The notes beneath the pieces were generated by a model. That model did not search any database, was not told the origin of the DNA, and saw nothing but the letters and a program-made list of their open reading frames with translations. The position numbers and the translations under genes are program-made. Source: Proteobacteria bacterium UBA981 (lineage in GTDB: Bacteria > Pseudomonadota > Gammaproteobacteria > Ga0077536). From it: 64,000 nt of DNA. This document shows, in pieces, positions 1 to 9,097 of this stretch. Numbering within the stretch: the stretch's first letter is position 1; every line of letters begins with the position of its first letter. The stretch lies in the NCBI GenBank assembly GCA_002292285.1, contig DBBP01000002.1, positions 100,888 to 164,887 of the forward strand, written 5' to 3'.

Positions 1-476
1 AAGTACTTCATGGCGGCTTCTGAGGCGGCTTTGGAATCCCGGTCCATCGCCACCATGGCATAGAGGGACAGAGACAATAGCTCAAGCCCCAGATAAATCG
101 TCAACAAACTGTGCGCGGATATCAGCACCATCATGCCGAGGGTCGCAAACAGCGCCAGAATAAAAAACACACTCTGATCTTCGCCGTGACGCTGGAGGTA
201 GTCGCGCGCGTAGAAAAACGAAAACAGCACGACCACCAAGAGAAATGTTTTTAGCACCGCAGCCATCGGGTCGAGGACGAAAGTACCGTGAAAATACGTG
301 GTCATCCCGGGGGGGAAAAGCGTCGCGACAGCGATGAGGACCACCAGTACGGATAGCACTGCGCTCCAGAAAGTCAGGGCAACCGCGCCTGGACGGCGAA
401 ACACATCCACCATCAGGGTCAGACACGCCAGTCCTGTCAGGATCGCTTCTGGCAATACGGCTTGAAGTTCGGTCAT
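1..476 (-). CDS. nuoN: NADH-quinone oxidoreductase subunit N, 5' part (cut by window edge)
   Basis: This is the first 158 codons of the antiporter-like membrane subunit NuoN of complex I. It starts at the ATG at 476 (MTELQAVLPEAILTG) and runs off the left edge without a stop. The visible part is strongly hydrophobic, with several predicted membrane helices, and includes the segment YLGLELLSLSLYAMVA, where the Glu lies in a membrane helix as expected for a proton-channel residue of this family. It begins 11 bases after the nuoM stop codon, so it is the last gene of the nuo operon, as is usual. The identity rests on sequence character and on its place after nuoM. Confidence 0.93.
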   Translation of the reverse strand, partial: MTELQAVLPEAILTGLACLTLMVDVFRRPGAVALTFWSAVLSVLVVLIAVATLFPPGMTTYFHGTFVLDPMAAVLKTFLLVVVLFSFFYARDYLQRHGEDQSVFFILALFATLGMMVLISAHSLLTIYLGLELLSLSLYAMVAMDRDSKAASEAAMKY

Positions 477-487
477 CAATGCAGCCT

Positions 488-2008
488 TCAGCGCAACTTC
501 GATTGCGATATGTGATTGACGAGCTGCTCAACGCTGACGTGCATCATGTCGAACAGGGGCGCTGGCCAAATTCCGAACAGCATTACCATCACTGCCAAGG
601 CGGACAGCATCAATTTTTCACGACCGTTGATGTCCGTCAATTGTGCAACTGCCGGGTTAGAGACCGCACCGAAAATAACTCGCTTGTACATCCACAGCGT
701 ATAAGCCGCGCCGAGAATGAGCGTGAGAGCGGCCAAAAATGCGTACCAGACATTGGCTTTAAAAGCGGTCAGGATGACCAGAAACTCGCCAACAAATCCG
801 GACGTACCCGGGAGCCCGGCGTTAGCCATCGCGAACAACATCATGAATCCAGCGAAAACCGGCATTGTATTTGCCACACCACCGTAGTCACCGATTTCAC
901 GGCTATGGACACGGTCGTACATCACGCCGACGCAAAGGAACATGGCAGCAGAAATGAAACCGTGCGAGATCATCTGCACCATGCCGCCTTCGATACCCAT
1001 GGCCGCTTGCTGCCACTCTCCGGTCGCGGACGCGACCTGAAATACAACGAACAAACCAAGAGTCACGAAGCCCATGTGGGAAATAGAGGAATAAGCGATG
1101 AGTTTTTTCATGTCGCTCTGTGCCAGCGCGACAAATCCAATGTAAACGATAGCGATGAGGGATAGCGCGATCATCAGTCCATCAAACGACGCGGAAGCGT
1201 CTGGTGCAATCGGCAGGCTGAACCGTACGAAACCATAACCACCCATCTTCAGCATGATGGCCGCCAAAACCACTGATCCCCCGGTAGGCGCCTCAACATG
1301 CGCGTCGGGTAGCCAAGTATGAACCGGCCACATCGGGATCTTGACCGCGAAGGCCAGCAGAAACGCGACGAAGATCCATTGCTGCTCGATTAAGGTCAAT
1401 GCAGTTTCGTGCATCGCGAAAATAGCAAAACTGCCACCCTTGTTATGGATGTAGAGCAGCGCAACAAGCATGAACAACGAACCCATCAGGGTATAAAGGA
1501 AAAACTTGATGGTAGCGTAAACGCGTCGCGGTCCGCCCCAGATACCGATGATCAGAAACATCGGTATCAACATCGCTTCCCAAAAAATATAGAACAGAAT
1601 GGCATCGAGCGCGGAGAAAACGCCGATCATCAAACCTTCCAAAATCAAAAACGAGCCCATGTACAGGCTGAGGCGATCTTTGATCACCACCCACCCTGCG
1701 AGCACCACCAGAACCGTGGTAAAGGTAGTGAGCAAAATCAATGGCAATGCAATGCCGTCAATTCCGATGAAGTATTCAATACCGAACGCTTCAATCCATG
1801 GCAGTCGCTCAACGAACTGCAGTTCGACCGCGCTATTGTCGAAGCGATGCCACAACAAGGCCGAGAGCAGCAGCGTCAAAACGGAGAACAACAGTGCGTC
1901 TTTGCGAACAGCGCTGTCATGAACACGCCGGCCGGCGAATATGACCCACAGACCACCCACGATGGGGAGCCAAATTGTCAGGCTTAAAATGGAGAAATCA
2001 GCTGGCAT
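488..2008 (-). CDS. nuoM: NADH-quinone oxidoreductase subunit M
   Basis: NuoM is one of three Mrp-antiporter-like subunits that carry protons across the inner membrane in complex I. The 506-residue product is close to the family's usual length of about 500 and is made of roughly 14 hydrophobic segments. The antiporter signature is clear around residues 215-260 (HTWLPDAHVEAPTGGSV, then LKMGGYG), and a membrane Glu lies near residue 145 in FYIFWEAMLIPMF. The gene lies between nuoL and nuoN in the conserved order, 44 bases after nuoL and 11 before nuoN, so co-transcription is very likely. Confidence 0.97.
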   Translation of the reverse strand: MPADFSILSLTIWLPIVGGLWVIFAGRRVHDSAVRKDALLFSVLTLLLSALLWHRFDNSAVELQFVERLPWIEAFGIEYFIGIDGIALPLILLTTFTTVLVVLAGWVVIKDRLSLYMGSFLILEGLMIGVFSALDAILFYIFWEAMLIPMFLIIGIWGGPRRVYATIKFFLYTLMGSLFMLVALLYIHNKGGSFAIFAMHETALTLIEQQWIFVAFLLAFAVKIPMWPVHTWLPDAHVEAPTGGSVVLAAIMLKMGGYGFVRFSLPIAPDASASFDGLMIALSLIAIVYIGFVALAQSDMKKLIAYSSISHMGFVTLGLFVVFQVASATGEWQQAAMGIEGGMVQMISHGFISAAMFLCVGVMYDRVHSREIGDYGGVANTMPVFAGFMMLFAMANAGLPGTSGFVGEFLVILTAFKANVWYAFLAALTLILGAAYTLWMYKRVIFGAVSNPAVAQLTDINGREKLMLSALAVMVMLFGIWPAPLFDMMHVSVEQLVNHISQSKLR

Positions 2009-2052
2009 GCGATCGATCTACTGTGGAGTCCTTGATAGCGACGCGTATGAAC

Positions 2053-4014
2053 CTAAACGAAGACCTTGTGAACGAACAGGCCGAGCAAAGCTAGTAAACC
2101 GAGAATCATTGCGAACGCGTAGTGATACAGGTAGCCGGACTGGACGTGGCGTATCACGCCAGCCCACCAACCGACTGCGCGTGCCGAGCCGTTAACGAGA
2201 AGTCCGTCGATCAACGCCACGTCACCAATACGCCAAAGTAAACCGCCGGTGCCACGGGCGCCGCCCGCGAAAAACCAGTCGTTAAAGCGGTCGAAACCGT
2301 ATTTATCGAGCAGCACTTTGTGTACCACGGACAGTGACGAAGCGATCGTCGCGGGAATGTCTGGTCGCTTGATGTACAGGAACCAGGCAACGCCGACCCC
2401 ACTGGTAGCCAGCCAGAAAGGCGTCTGCATAAGACCGTGTGTGAGCATGCCGATGACGCCGTGATACTCAAGCCCAAGCTGCGCGAGCACATCATGCTCA
2501 GCGTGCACCACGATGCTGCTGCCGAAATACTCGCCGAATAACATATCGCCAACAAACAGGGCGCCGGCAATGACCGACGGCACCGCCAGCGCGATGAGCG
2601 GAATAGTCACCACCTTAGGCGATTCGTGCAGGTGCTCACGCGTGTGGTCGTCGAAACGTTCCGGCCCGTGAAAGACCATGAACACAAGCCGGAAGGAATA
2701 CAGGGCTGTGATAAATACGCCACTCAATACTGCGGCATAAGCAATCCCGGCTCCGGGAATCTGCGAATAGTGAACAGCTTCGATAATCGCGTCTTTAGAG
2801 AAAAAACCGGCAAAGCCCGGGAATCCAATCAGAGCGAGCGAACCGATCAGGCTGGTCCAGTAGGTGACAGGCATGTAGCGCTTCAAGCCGCCCATTTTGC
2901 GCATGTCTTGCTCGTGGTGAAGCGCAATGATGACCGAGCCCGCTGCCAAAAACAGCAGCGCCTTGAAAAAAGCATGCGTGAACAAATGGAATATTGCCGC
3001 GGCATACGCGGACGCCCCCAAGGCGACCGTCATGTAGCCCAACTGCGACAGCGTTGAATAAGCGACCACGCGCTTAATGTCGTTTTGAACCAGGCCAAGG
3101 AGACCCATAAAAAATGCGGTGATTGAGCCAATGATAAGAACCGTCGAAAGCGCTGTTTCGGACAGTTCGAACAACGGCGACATTCTTGCAACCATGAATA
3201 TTCCGGCGGTGACCATGGTAGCCGCATGAATCAGTGCCGATATTGGCGTGGGGCCTTCCATGGAATCAGGTAACCAGACGTGTAAAGGTACTTGCGCCGA
3301 TTTACCCATCGCGCCGACGAATAGCAGCAAACACACCATCGTCATCAACGACCAGTCGGCACCGGGAATGACTGAAACCATCGTGTGTTCAAAGTTGGCG
3401 GCAACGGCAAACACTTCGAGGTAATCCAGACTGTCGAAATACATCACAACTGCAGCAATACCGAGCAAAAAGCCAAAATCTCCGACACGATTGACCAGGA
3501 AGGCTTTGAGATTGGCGTATATCGCAGTCGGGCGGGTGTACCAAAATCCGATCAGCAGATAGGAAACCACGCCGACCGCCTCCCAGCCGAAAAATAGCTG
3601 CAGGAAGTTGTTCGACATCACGAGCATCAGCATTGCGAAAGTGAACAATGAAATGTACGAGAAAAAACGTTGATAGCCAGGGTCATCGTGCATATAGCCG
3701 ACGGTGTAGATATGCACCATCCACGACACAAACGTGACGACAACCATCATCGTCGCACTCAGTTCGTCGACCAGAAAACCGATGTGAAAATTGAGGCCGC
3801 CGCTGGACAACCACGTATAGAGGTTCTCGTTATACGGTTCGTCGGTGCCAATGACGATATTCCAGAACGGTACAAGCGAGAGAAAAAATGACAACGCCAC
3901 TGCGCCGCTGGTGATCCAATGGGCGCCTGAACGCCCAATGAGCTTACCAAACAGCCCGGCGGCAATTGCCGCGACTAGTGGCGCCAGAATAATAACAAGA
4001 TATAGCGTACCCAT
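2053..4014 (-). CDS. nuoL: NADH-quinone oxidoreductase subunit L
   Basis: NuoL is the distal antiporter-like subunit of complex I, which ends in a long lateral helix running along the membrane arm. The product has 653 residues, against about 610-660 in the family. It carries the Proton_antipo core, with LHVWLPDSMEGPTPISALIH near residue 245 and FFGWEAVGVVSYLLIGF near residue 140. Its C-terminal 150 residues contain the helices expected for the lateral arm. It lies between nuoK and nuoM. The start at 4014 (MGTLYLVIILAPLVAA) gives a normal first membrane helix. Confidence 0.97.
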   Translation of the reverse strand: MGTLYLVIILAPLVAAIAAGLFGKLIGRSGAHWITSGAVALSFFLSLVPFWNIVIGTDEPYNENLYTWLSSGGLNFHIGFLVDELSATMMVVVTFVSWMVHIYTVGYMHDDPGYQRFFSYISLFTFAMLMLVMSNNFLQLFFGWEAVGVVSYLLIGFWYTRPTAIYANLKAFLVNRVGDFGFLLGIAAVVMYFDSLDYLEVFAVAANFEHTMVSVIPGADWSLMTMVCLLLFVGAMGKSAQVPLHVWLPDSMEGPTPISALIHAATMVTAGIFMVARMSPLFELSETALSTVLIIGSITAFFMGLLGLVQNDIKRVVAYSTLSQLGYMTVALGASAYAAAIFHLFTHAFFKALLFLAAGSVIIALHHEQDMRKMGGLKRYMPVTYWTSLIGSLALIGFPGFAGFFSKDAIIEAVHYSQIPGAGIAYAAVLSGVFITALYSFRLVFMVFHGPERFDDHTREHLHESPKVVTIPLIALAVPSVIAGALFVGDMLFGEYFGSSIVVHAEHDVLAQLGLEYHGVIGMLTHGLMQTPFWLATSGVGVAWFLYIKRPDIPATIASSLSVVHKVLLDKYGFDRFNDWFFAGGARGTGGLLWRIGDVALIDGLLVNGSARAVGWWAGVIRHVQSGYLYHYAFAMILGLLALLGLFVHKVFV

Positions 4015-4065
4015 GGACCTAACGTGTTCCCCGGCCTGGTTGCTTTTGCGCAGTGAGTATCTTCA

Positions 4066-4371
4066 TCATCCTTTCATCAAATCCAGATCTTCGACATTGA
4101 TCGAATTACGATTCCTGAACAACACGACGAGGATCGCGAGGCCTATAGCGGCCTCTGCGGCTGCTACGGTCAGGATGAAAAACACGAATATCTGACCATC
4201 AACGCTGCCGTTGAAGTGTGAGAACGCGACGAAGTTCATGTTGACCGCGAGTAGCATCAACTCGATACACATCAAAAGAATGATGACGTTCTTACGATTA
4301 ATGATGATGCCAGCGACGCTCAGGCAAAACAGAATCGCACCGACCGTCAGAAAATTCGAAAGAGCAAGCAT
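4066..4371 (-). CDS. nuoK: NADH-quinone oxidoreductase subunit K
   Basis: NuoK is a three-helix membrane subunit of complex I, related to MrpC. From the ATG at 4371 the product is MLALSNFLTVGAILF... with 101 residues, the exact family size. It contains the helix with conserved Glu in LLMCIELMLLAVNMNF and a second membrane Glu in AAAEAAIGLAI. An ATG 21 bases upstream (4392) overlaps the nuoJ stop as ATGA. I prefer 4371 because GGGAGG lies at good ribosome-binding distance before it and the length then fits. The 4392 start cannot be excluded and would add seven residues. Confidence 0.95.
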   Translation of the reverse strand: MLALSNFLTVGAILFCLSVAGIIINRKNVIILLMCIELMLLAVNMNFVAFSHFNGSVDGQIFVFFILTVAAAEAAIGLAILVVLFRNRNSINVEDLDLMKG

Positions 4372-4388
4372 GCGCGGTAGTCCTCCCG

Positions 4389-4991
4389 TCAATCCAGCGG
4401 TTCGGAATCGACTTTAATCAGTCGTACCCGATCTTCGCGGCGCACCGCGATCTGGTGGTCGACATTCGGTGCTTTGGTCTGCCGGGTCGCCCGCAAGGTG
4501 AGCGCGATCGCAGCAATGATCGCAACTAGCAAGATCACGGCTGCGATTTCAAACGGCCAGATATAGCGGGTAAATAACGCCATGCCGAGCTCATGCGTAT
4601 TGTTGTAATCAGCGGCATGACCCTGCGCTGCTGCGACCTGGTCAAGGCCGAAATTTTCTGGTCCTACAATCGTGCCAAGCGAATACATCATGACGATGGC
4701 GACCAACGCGGCGATTGGGAAATAACGCGCGAATCCCTCACGTAGTTCGGCGATGTTGATGTCCAGCATCATCACGACGAACAAAAACAGAACCATAACG
4801 GCGCCGACGTAGACCAGTACCAACGCGATGGCGAGGAACTCAGCTTCCAACAGCAGCCATAATCCGGCGCTGGTGAAGAACGACAGCACGAGAAACAACG
4901 CGGCGTGGACCGGATTGCGCACCGTGATCACCATCGCCGCTGAAAAAATCAGCATCGCGGCAAAAATATAAAAAATCGCTTGTTCAAACAT
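4389..4991 (-). CDS. nuoJ: NADH-quinone oxidoreductase subunit J
   Basis: NuoJ is a five-helix membrane subunit of complex I that contributes to the proton path near the quinone site. The 200-residue product opens with FYIFAAMLIFSAAMVITV and has the typical NPVHAALFLVLSFF and LEAEFLAIALVLVYVGAVMV segments; the latter is the conserved third helix. The C-terminal ~40 residues are charged and hydrophilic, so the chain ends in a soluble tail. The gene is preceded by a 134-base gap after nuoI, the longest gap in the operon, and its stop overlaps the upstream alternative start of nuoK. Confidence 0.96.
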   Translation of the reverse strand: MFEQAIFYIFAAMLIFSAAMVITVRNPVHAALFLVLSFFTSAGLWLLLEAEFLAIALVLVYVGAVMVLFLFVVMMLDINIAELREGFARYFPIAALVAIVMMYSLGTIVGPENFGLDQVAAAQGHAADYNNTHELGMALFTRYIWPFEIAAVILLVAIIAAIALTLRATRQTKAPNVDHQIAVRREDRVRLIKVDSEPLD

Positions 4992-5125
4992 GTGTTGGTT
5001 TGGGTCCGGTACCTAGTGGCAGCAATCGATCACACCAATGCAATGTGCTGGCGCCCTTGTTCGACCGGCTGTCCTAAAACGCACTAGCGTCTTGCTGCCC
5101 CCTCCATAACGTTTATTCGCGGCAT
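4992..5125 (-). other. Spacer within nuo operon with 8-bp inverted repeat
   Basis: These 134 bases between the nuoI stop and the nuoJ start hold no plausible ORF. They contain an inverted repeat with arms GGCAGCAA at 5018-5025 and TTGCTGCC at 5092-5099, separated by 66 bases. All other junctions in the operon are under about 55 bases or overlap. The arms could pair in the mRNA, but there is no U-tract, so it is not an intrinsic terminator. Its role is unknown. Confidence 0.4.
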
Positions 5126-5614
5126 TTATCGGTAGCGAGATTCGCTGGCTCGATCGGCGGCGATTTGGGCCTCAAAGCGGTCCCCGTTCGCCAACAGGTT
5201 TTGCTTGGTCATCAACAGATCTCCGCGCTGCTCTCCGTGGTACTCGAAGTGGCGCGTTTCCACGATTGAATCGACCGGGCAGCTCTCCTCGCAAAATCCG
5301 CAGAAGATGCACTTGGTCAGGTCGATGTCGTAGCGGGTTGTGCGCCGAGTGCCGTCTTCGCGTGGCTCGGACTCGATCGTAATAGCCAAAGCCGGACACA
5401 CTGCTTCGCATAGCTTGCACGCGATGCAGCGTTCTTCCCCATTCGGATAGCGTCGCAGTGCATGAAGACCGCGAAAGCGCGGCGACTGGGGTGTTTTTTC
5501 TTCTGGATATTGGATGGTTATCTTGCGCTTGATCAAATAGCCACCCGTGAGATGGAGGCCTTTGACGAGCTCCCATAGGGTCAGACTTTTGAAATAGCTG
5601 ATGACGGTGTTCAT
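5126..5614 (-). CDS. nuoI: NADH-quinone oxidoreductase subunit I (8Fe ferredoxin-type)
   Basis: NuoI holds the two [4Fe-4S] clusters (N6a, N6b) that pass electrons from NuoG to NuoB in the peripheral arm of complex I. The 162-residue product has both ferredoxin motifs: CIACKLCEAVCP and CIFCGFCEESCP. The start at 5614 (MNTVISYFKSLTLWELVKG) gives the standard N-terminal amphipathic helix and family length. A longer frame open to 5854 would run into nuoH and is rejected. The gene starts 14 bases after the nuoH stop. Confidence 0.97.
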   Translation of the reverse strand: MNTVISYFKSLTLWELVKGLHLTGGYLIKRKITIQYPEEKTPQSPRFRGLHALRRYPNGEERCIACKLCEAVCPALAITIESEPREDGTRRTTRYDIDLTKCIFCGFCEESCPVDSIVETRHFEYHGEQRGDLLMTKQNLLANGDRFEAQIAADRASESRYR

Positions 5615-5628
5615 GAGTCGGTCCCTAA

Positions 5629-6675
5629 CTACGCCGCAAACCAGGGCGGCACGTTCCAAACGACCATGGCCGAAACGACGATAATCCACACGATCGTAAT
5701 CGGCAGAAATATTTTCCAGCCCAAACGCATTATCTGGTCGTAGCGATAGCGCGGGAAGGTGGCTCTGAACCAGAGAAACAGGAACAGGAAGAAAGCAGTT
5801 TTTGCTATGAACCAGTGAATGCCATCCGGAATACCAGGGATTGGAGACAACCACCCGCCCAGAAAAAGTACAGCCGTCAGTCCCGAGATCAATATCATGT
5901 TGGCGTATTCGGCCAAAAAGAACAGCGCGAATGCCATGCCGGCGTATTCAACGTGAAATCCCGCAACAATTTCCGATTCACCCTCGCTGACGTCGAACGG
6001 CGCGCGGTTCGTCTCGGCGACGCCGGATATGAAGTAGATCACGAACAGAGGAAATAAAGGCAACCAGAACCAGCTGAATAAACCCAAGCCGCCGCGCTGA
6101 GCCTCGACAATTTGTCCGAGATTCAGGCTACCGGCCGCGACCAGCACGCCGACCAGGGCGAATCCCATTGGAATCTCATACGACACAATCTGCGCTGCCG
6201 AGCGCATTGCGCCAAGAAACGCGTATTTCGAATTCGAAGCCCAGCCTGCCACGATGATGCCGTATACCCCGAGCGAGGTTAGCGCGAGTATGTACAGAAG
6301 GCCGGCGCTGATGTCCGCCAGAATGAGTTCTGCGTCGAACGGAATGACGGCCCAGGCCGCGAGCGCGGGACCCAGGGCGAGTACAGGCGCAACGAGAAAC
6401 AAAAACCGGTTTGAGCCACTCGGAACGATGACTTCCTTGCACAGCAATTTCAGCGCATCGGCGATTGGCTGCAACAACCCCAAAGGCCCGACTCGGTTAG
6501 GCCCAATGCGAACCTGGATAAATCCGATGACCTTTCTCTCAGCCAAAGTGAGGTAAGCCACTGACCCCATGACGGGGACAACGATGCAAAGAATTTTAAG
6601 CACAATGATTAACGTCACCACCGCCGGAGCCGGTAGCCAGGTGAGTTGCGCTTCGATGAGAGCGACGATATTCAT
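5629..6675 (-). CDS. nuoH: NADH-quinone oxidoreductase subunit H
   Basis: NuoH forms much of the quinone chamber and links the peripheral and membrane arms of complex I. The product has 348 residues with about eight membrane helices, against about 325-350 in the family. Signature stretches are AERKVIGFIQVRIGPNRVGP near residue 46 and SEGESEIVAGFHVEYAGM near residue 235, the latter a conserved acidic loop facing the quinone site. The ATG at 6675 overlaps the nuoG stop as ATGA, which implies translational coupling. Confidence 0.97.
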   Translation of the reverse strand: MNIVALIEAQLTWLPAPAVVTLIIVLKILCIVVPVMGSVAYLTLAERKVIGFIQVRIGPNRVGPLGLLQPIADALKLLCKEVIVPSGSNRFLFLVAPVLALGPALAAWAVIPFDAELILADISAGLLYILALTSLGVYGIIVAGWASNSKYAFLGAMRSAAQIVSYEIPMGFALVGVLVAAGSLNLGQIVEAQRGGLGLFSWFWLPLFPLFVIYFISGVAETNRAPFDVSEGESEIVAGFHVEYAGMAFALFFLAEYANMILISGLTAVLFLGGWLSPIPGIPDGIHWFIAKTAFFLFLFLWFRATFPRYRYDQIMRLGWKIFLPITIVWIIVVSAMVVWNVPPWFAA

Positions 6676-9071
6676 GCCGCAGCCGTACCTCGTGCCAGCG
6701 TGATGTTGACGCTAGCGCCATCGACCGCAATGTCCGCGGTCGTCTTACGAGCGCCAGCTACGACGCAGGCACCGGTAGCGATGCCATCGTCCAAAGCCAA
6801 TTCCATCAGGGCTGTAGCGTCACCGACTTTGACTTCCACCACGCTGCCCGCCTGCAGGCCAAGCCGGTCCAGCGATGCGCTGTTCAGTCGCAGCCGATCG
6901 TCTCCGCTTTGCGGCATTTGTTGTAGAGCCTCGGCGTGTCGGACCAGTTCGTCGCCGGCATACATAGGGATGTCGACAATCAACTCAAACTGACTCGCAT
7001 CAATAGTGAGCGCGTTGGACTCGAGCGTTGGCGTTCCGCGCACTGCTGGCTTAACCACCCCGGTTAGCGCTTTGATTTCAGCCGTGACATCACCGCATTC
7101 GACTGCGTCGAAGCCCGGAAGCTCCAGTTGGTGTCCGATGACACGCAGAATTTTCCACGCTGGGCGTGCCTCGCCCTGTGGTTTCACAGCGGCGGAAAAC
7201 GCCTGCCAGATACCATTCAAGTTAACGTAGGAACCTTCATTTTCGGCGAATAGCGCCATTGGTAGCATCACGTCTGCCACCTCTTCCAGAGTCGGGTTGT
7301 GATAACCGTTGATGGCAACAACGCACTTAGACACGGCCAGTGCGCGTTTCATTTCTGCACCCGCAGCACAATCCAACGCCGGGTCGACGCCCAGCAACAA
7401 CACGACATCGCGCGGCTGCGAAGCAATCTGTACGACCGACAAGCCGGGATTTTCCAGTACCCGACCGACCGGACCACGATGAGGAACTGCGCCGGCAAGG
7501 CACGCACCTGCAGAATTCGCGCCGGAAGCGAGAAACCCGCAAGCTGCACCGCCCAATTGAGCGGCCATGTCACCAAGTTGCACCAGTACGCTGCGCATCG
7601 GGTGCTGTTCCACAGCAGCACCGAATAGGACCACCGACGATTCGGCGCTTTGCAACCGTTCGGCGATAGTTGTTATGTCAGCGTCGTCGACCGCATTGGA
7701 CGCGACAATCTTGTCGAGCGGAGCCGCCACGTCGACATTCTTGGCTTGGGCAAGGTTGCGCAAAAGAGTCGCCATTGCCGCGACGAACTCAGACGGTTTG
7801 ATGAGTTTGCGCGTGCCAGTCGCATAATTGAATGGGCGCTGGTGGGTGTCGAGGGTCATCACTGACGCCCCCCTCAATGCGGCTTTGCGCAAACGCAAGT
7901 TCAACAGTGGTTGTTCGTGACGGGGATAGGCACCCACCAACAATATGGCGTCGGCGTTTTCAAGATCCGCCAGTGCTGGTGCGGATGGATAGAGAGGATC
8001 AGACTGCTGATCGCAGAAATCTCGCTGCCGCAGGCGATGATCGACGTTATGCGACCCCAGTTCGCGGAGTAAACGTTGGAGCAAATAAAACTCCTCCGTT
8101 GTTGAGGATGGCGACGCCAGCGCCGCAATTTGCTCTGGCGCGCCAGCTGCGGCCTTGCGCAGATTATCGCTCACAAGCCCGAGCGCGGTATCCCAGTCAC
8201 AGTCCGCCCAGCGACCGTCGCGTTTCACCCGTGGTTGCTGCAAACGAGCCGCGTGGTTCAAGCCTTCGTAGCTATAGCGATCGCGATCAGACAACCAAAC
8301 TTCGTTAATCGCGGCGTTCTCAGCAGGGATAACCCGCTTTATGGTTTTGCCGCGAGCGTGAAAATGCAAAGCCGACCCGAGCCCGTCGTGCGGCGCGATG
8401 CCGTCGTATTGCTGCAACTCCCAGGCCCGCGCCGAATAACGGTAGGGTTTGTTAGTCAGCGCACCCACCGGACACAAATCAATCACGTTGCCGGATAGCT
8501 CGGAACTCATGGCCTTTTGAATGTAGGTGCCGATTTCCATGTGTTCACCGCGCCCGGTAGCACCGAGCTCGCGCAAGCCGGCCACTTCTTCTCCAAAGCG
8601 AACACATCGTGTGCAATGGATACAGCGCGTCATGTCAGTTTGCACCAGCGGTCCGATATCCTTGTCCCGCACAACCCTTTTCCGCTCGCTGAACTGAGAC
8701 ACGCCACTGCCGTATCCCATGGCCAAATCCTGAAGCTCACATTCACCACCTTGATCGCATATCGGGCAATCAAGCGGGTGGTTTATCAGCAGAAATTCCA
8801 TCGTCGCGTGCTGGGCGGCAACTGCCTTCTCGGAGCGCGTGAAAACTTTCATGCCATCCATGACCGGAGTTGCACAAGCCGGCAGCGGTTTCGGCGCGCG
8901 TTCTACTTCAACCAGACACATACGGCAATTGGCCGCAACGCTGAGATGTTTGTGATAACAAAAACGCGGAATGTATACGCCAGCAGCATCAGTTGCCTCA
9001 ATCAGCATCGAGCCTTTGCGCGCTTCGATCTCCTGACCGTCAACTTCGATCTTGATAGTGTCGTCACTCAT
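6672..9071 (-). CDS. nuoG: NADH-quinone oxidoreductase subunit G
   Basis: NuoG is the largest peripheral subunit of complex I and carries several Fe-S clusters. The 799-residue chain begins with a [2Fe-2S] domain whose ligands include Cys38, Cys49 and Cys52. This is followed by the His/Cys cluster N5 segment (HPLDCPICDQGGEC) and the ferredoxin segment CIHCTRCVRF. The rest resembles the molybdopterin oxidoreductase fold, which in this subunit is structural. It lies between nuoF and nuoH and shares a 4-base overlap with nuoH. The start at 9071 (MSDDTIKIEVDGQEIEARKG) is the natural domain start. Confidence 0.97.
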   Translation of the reverse strand: MSDDTIKIEVDGQEIEARKGSMLIEATDAAGVYIPRFCYHKHLSVAANCRMCLVEVERAPKPLPACATPVMDGMKVFTRSEKAVAAQHATMEFLLINHPLDCPICDQGGECELQDLAMGYGSGVSQFSERKRVVRDKDIGPLVQTDMTRCIHCTRCVRFGEEVAGLRELGATGRGEHMEIGTYIQKAMSSELSGNVIDLCPVGALTNKPYRYSARAWELQQYDGIAPHDGLGSALHFHARGKTIKRVIPAENAAINEVWLSDRDRYSYEGLNHAARLQQPRVKRDGRWADCDWDTALGLVSDNLRKAAAGAPEQIAALASPSSTTEEFYLLQRLLRELGSHNVDHRLRQRDFCDQQSDPLYPSAPALADLENADAILLVGAYPRHEQPLLNLRLRKAALRGASVMTLDTHQRPFNYATGTRKLIKPSEFVAAMATLLRNLAQAKNVDVAAPLDKIVASNAVDDADITTIAERLQSAESSVVLFGAAVEQHPMRSVLVQLGDMAAQLGGAACGFLASGANSAGACLAGAVPHRGPVGRVLENPGLSVVQIASQPRDVVLLLGVDPALDCAAGAEMKRALAVSKCVVAINGYHNPTLEEVADVMLPMALFAENEGSYVNLNGIWQAFSAAVKPQGEARPAWKILRVIGHQLELPGFDAVECGDVTAEIKALTGVVKPAVRGTPTLESNALTIDASQFELIVDIPMYAGDELVRHAEALQQMPQSGDDRLRLNSASLDRLGLQAGSVVEVKVGDATALMELALDDGIATGACVVAGARKTTADIAVDGASVNITLARGTAAA

Positions 9072-9097
9072 CTTTATGCGTTGCTCGAATTGATTAT

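Noticed and set aside
479..1165. 228-codon plus-strand frame opposite nuoM
   Set aside because: It is antisense to nuoM, and His/Gln/Arg-rich composition marks it as a shadow.
5615..5854. N-terminal extension of nuoI by 80 codons
   Set aside because: It would overlap nuoH and has no similarity to NuoI; the ATG at 5614 gives the standard length.
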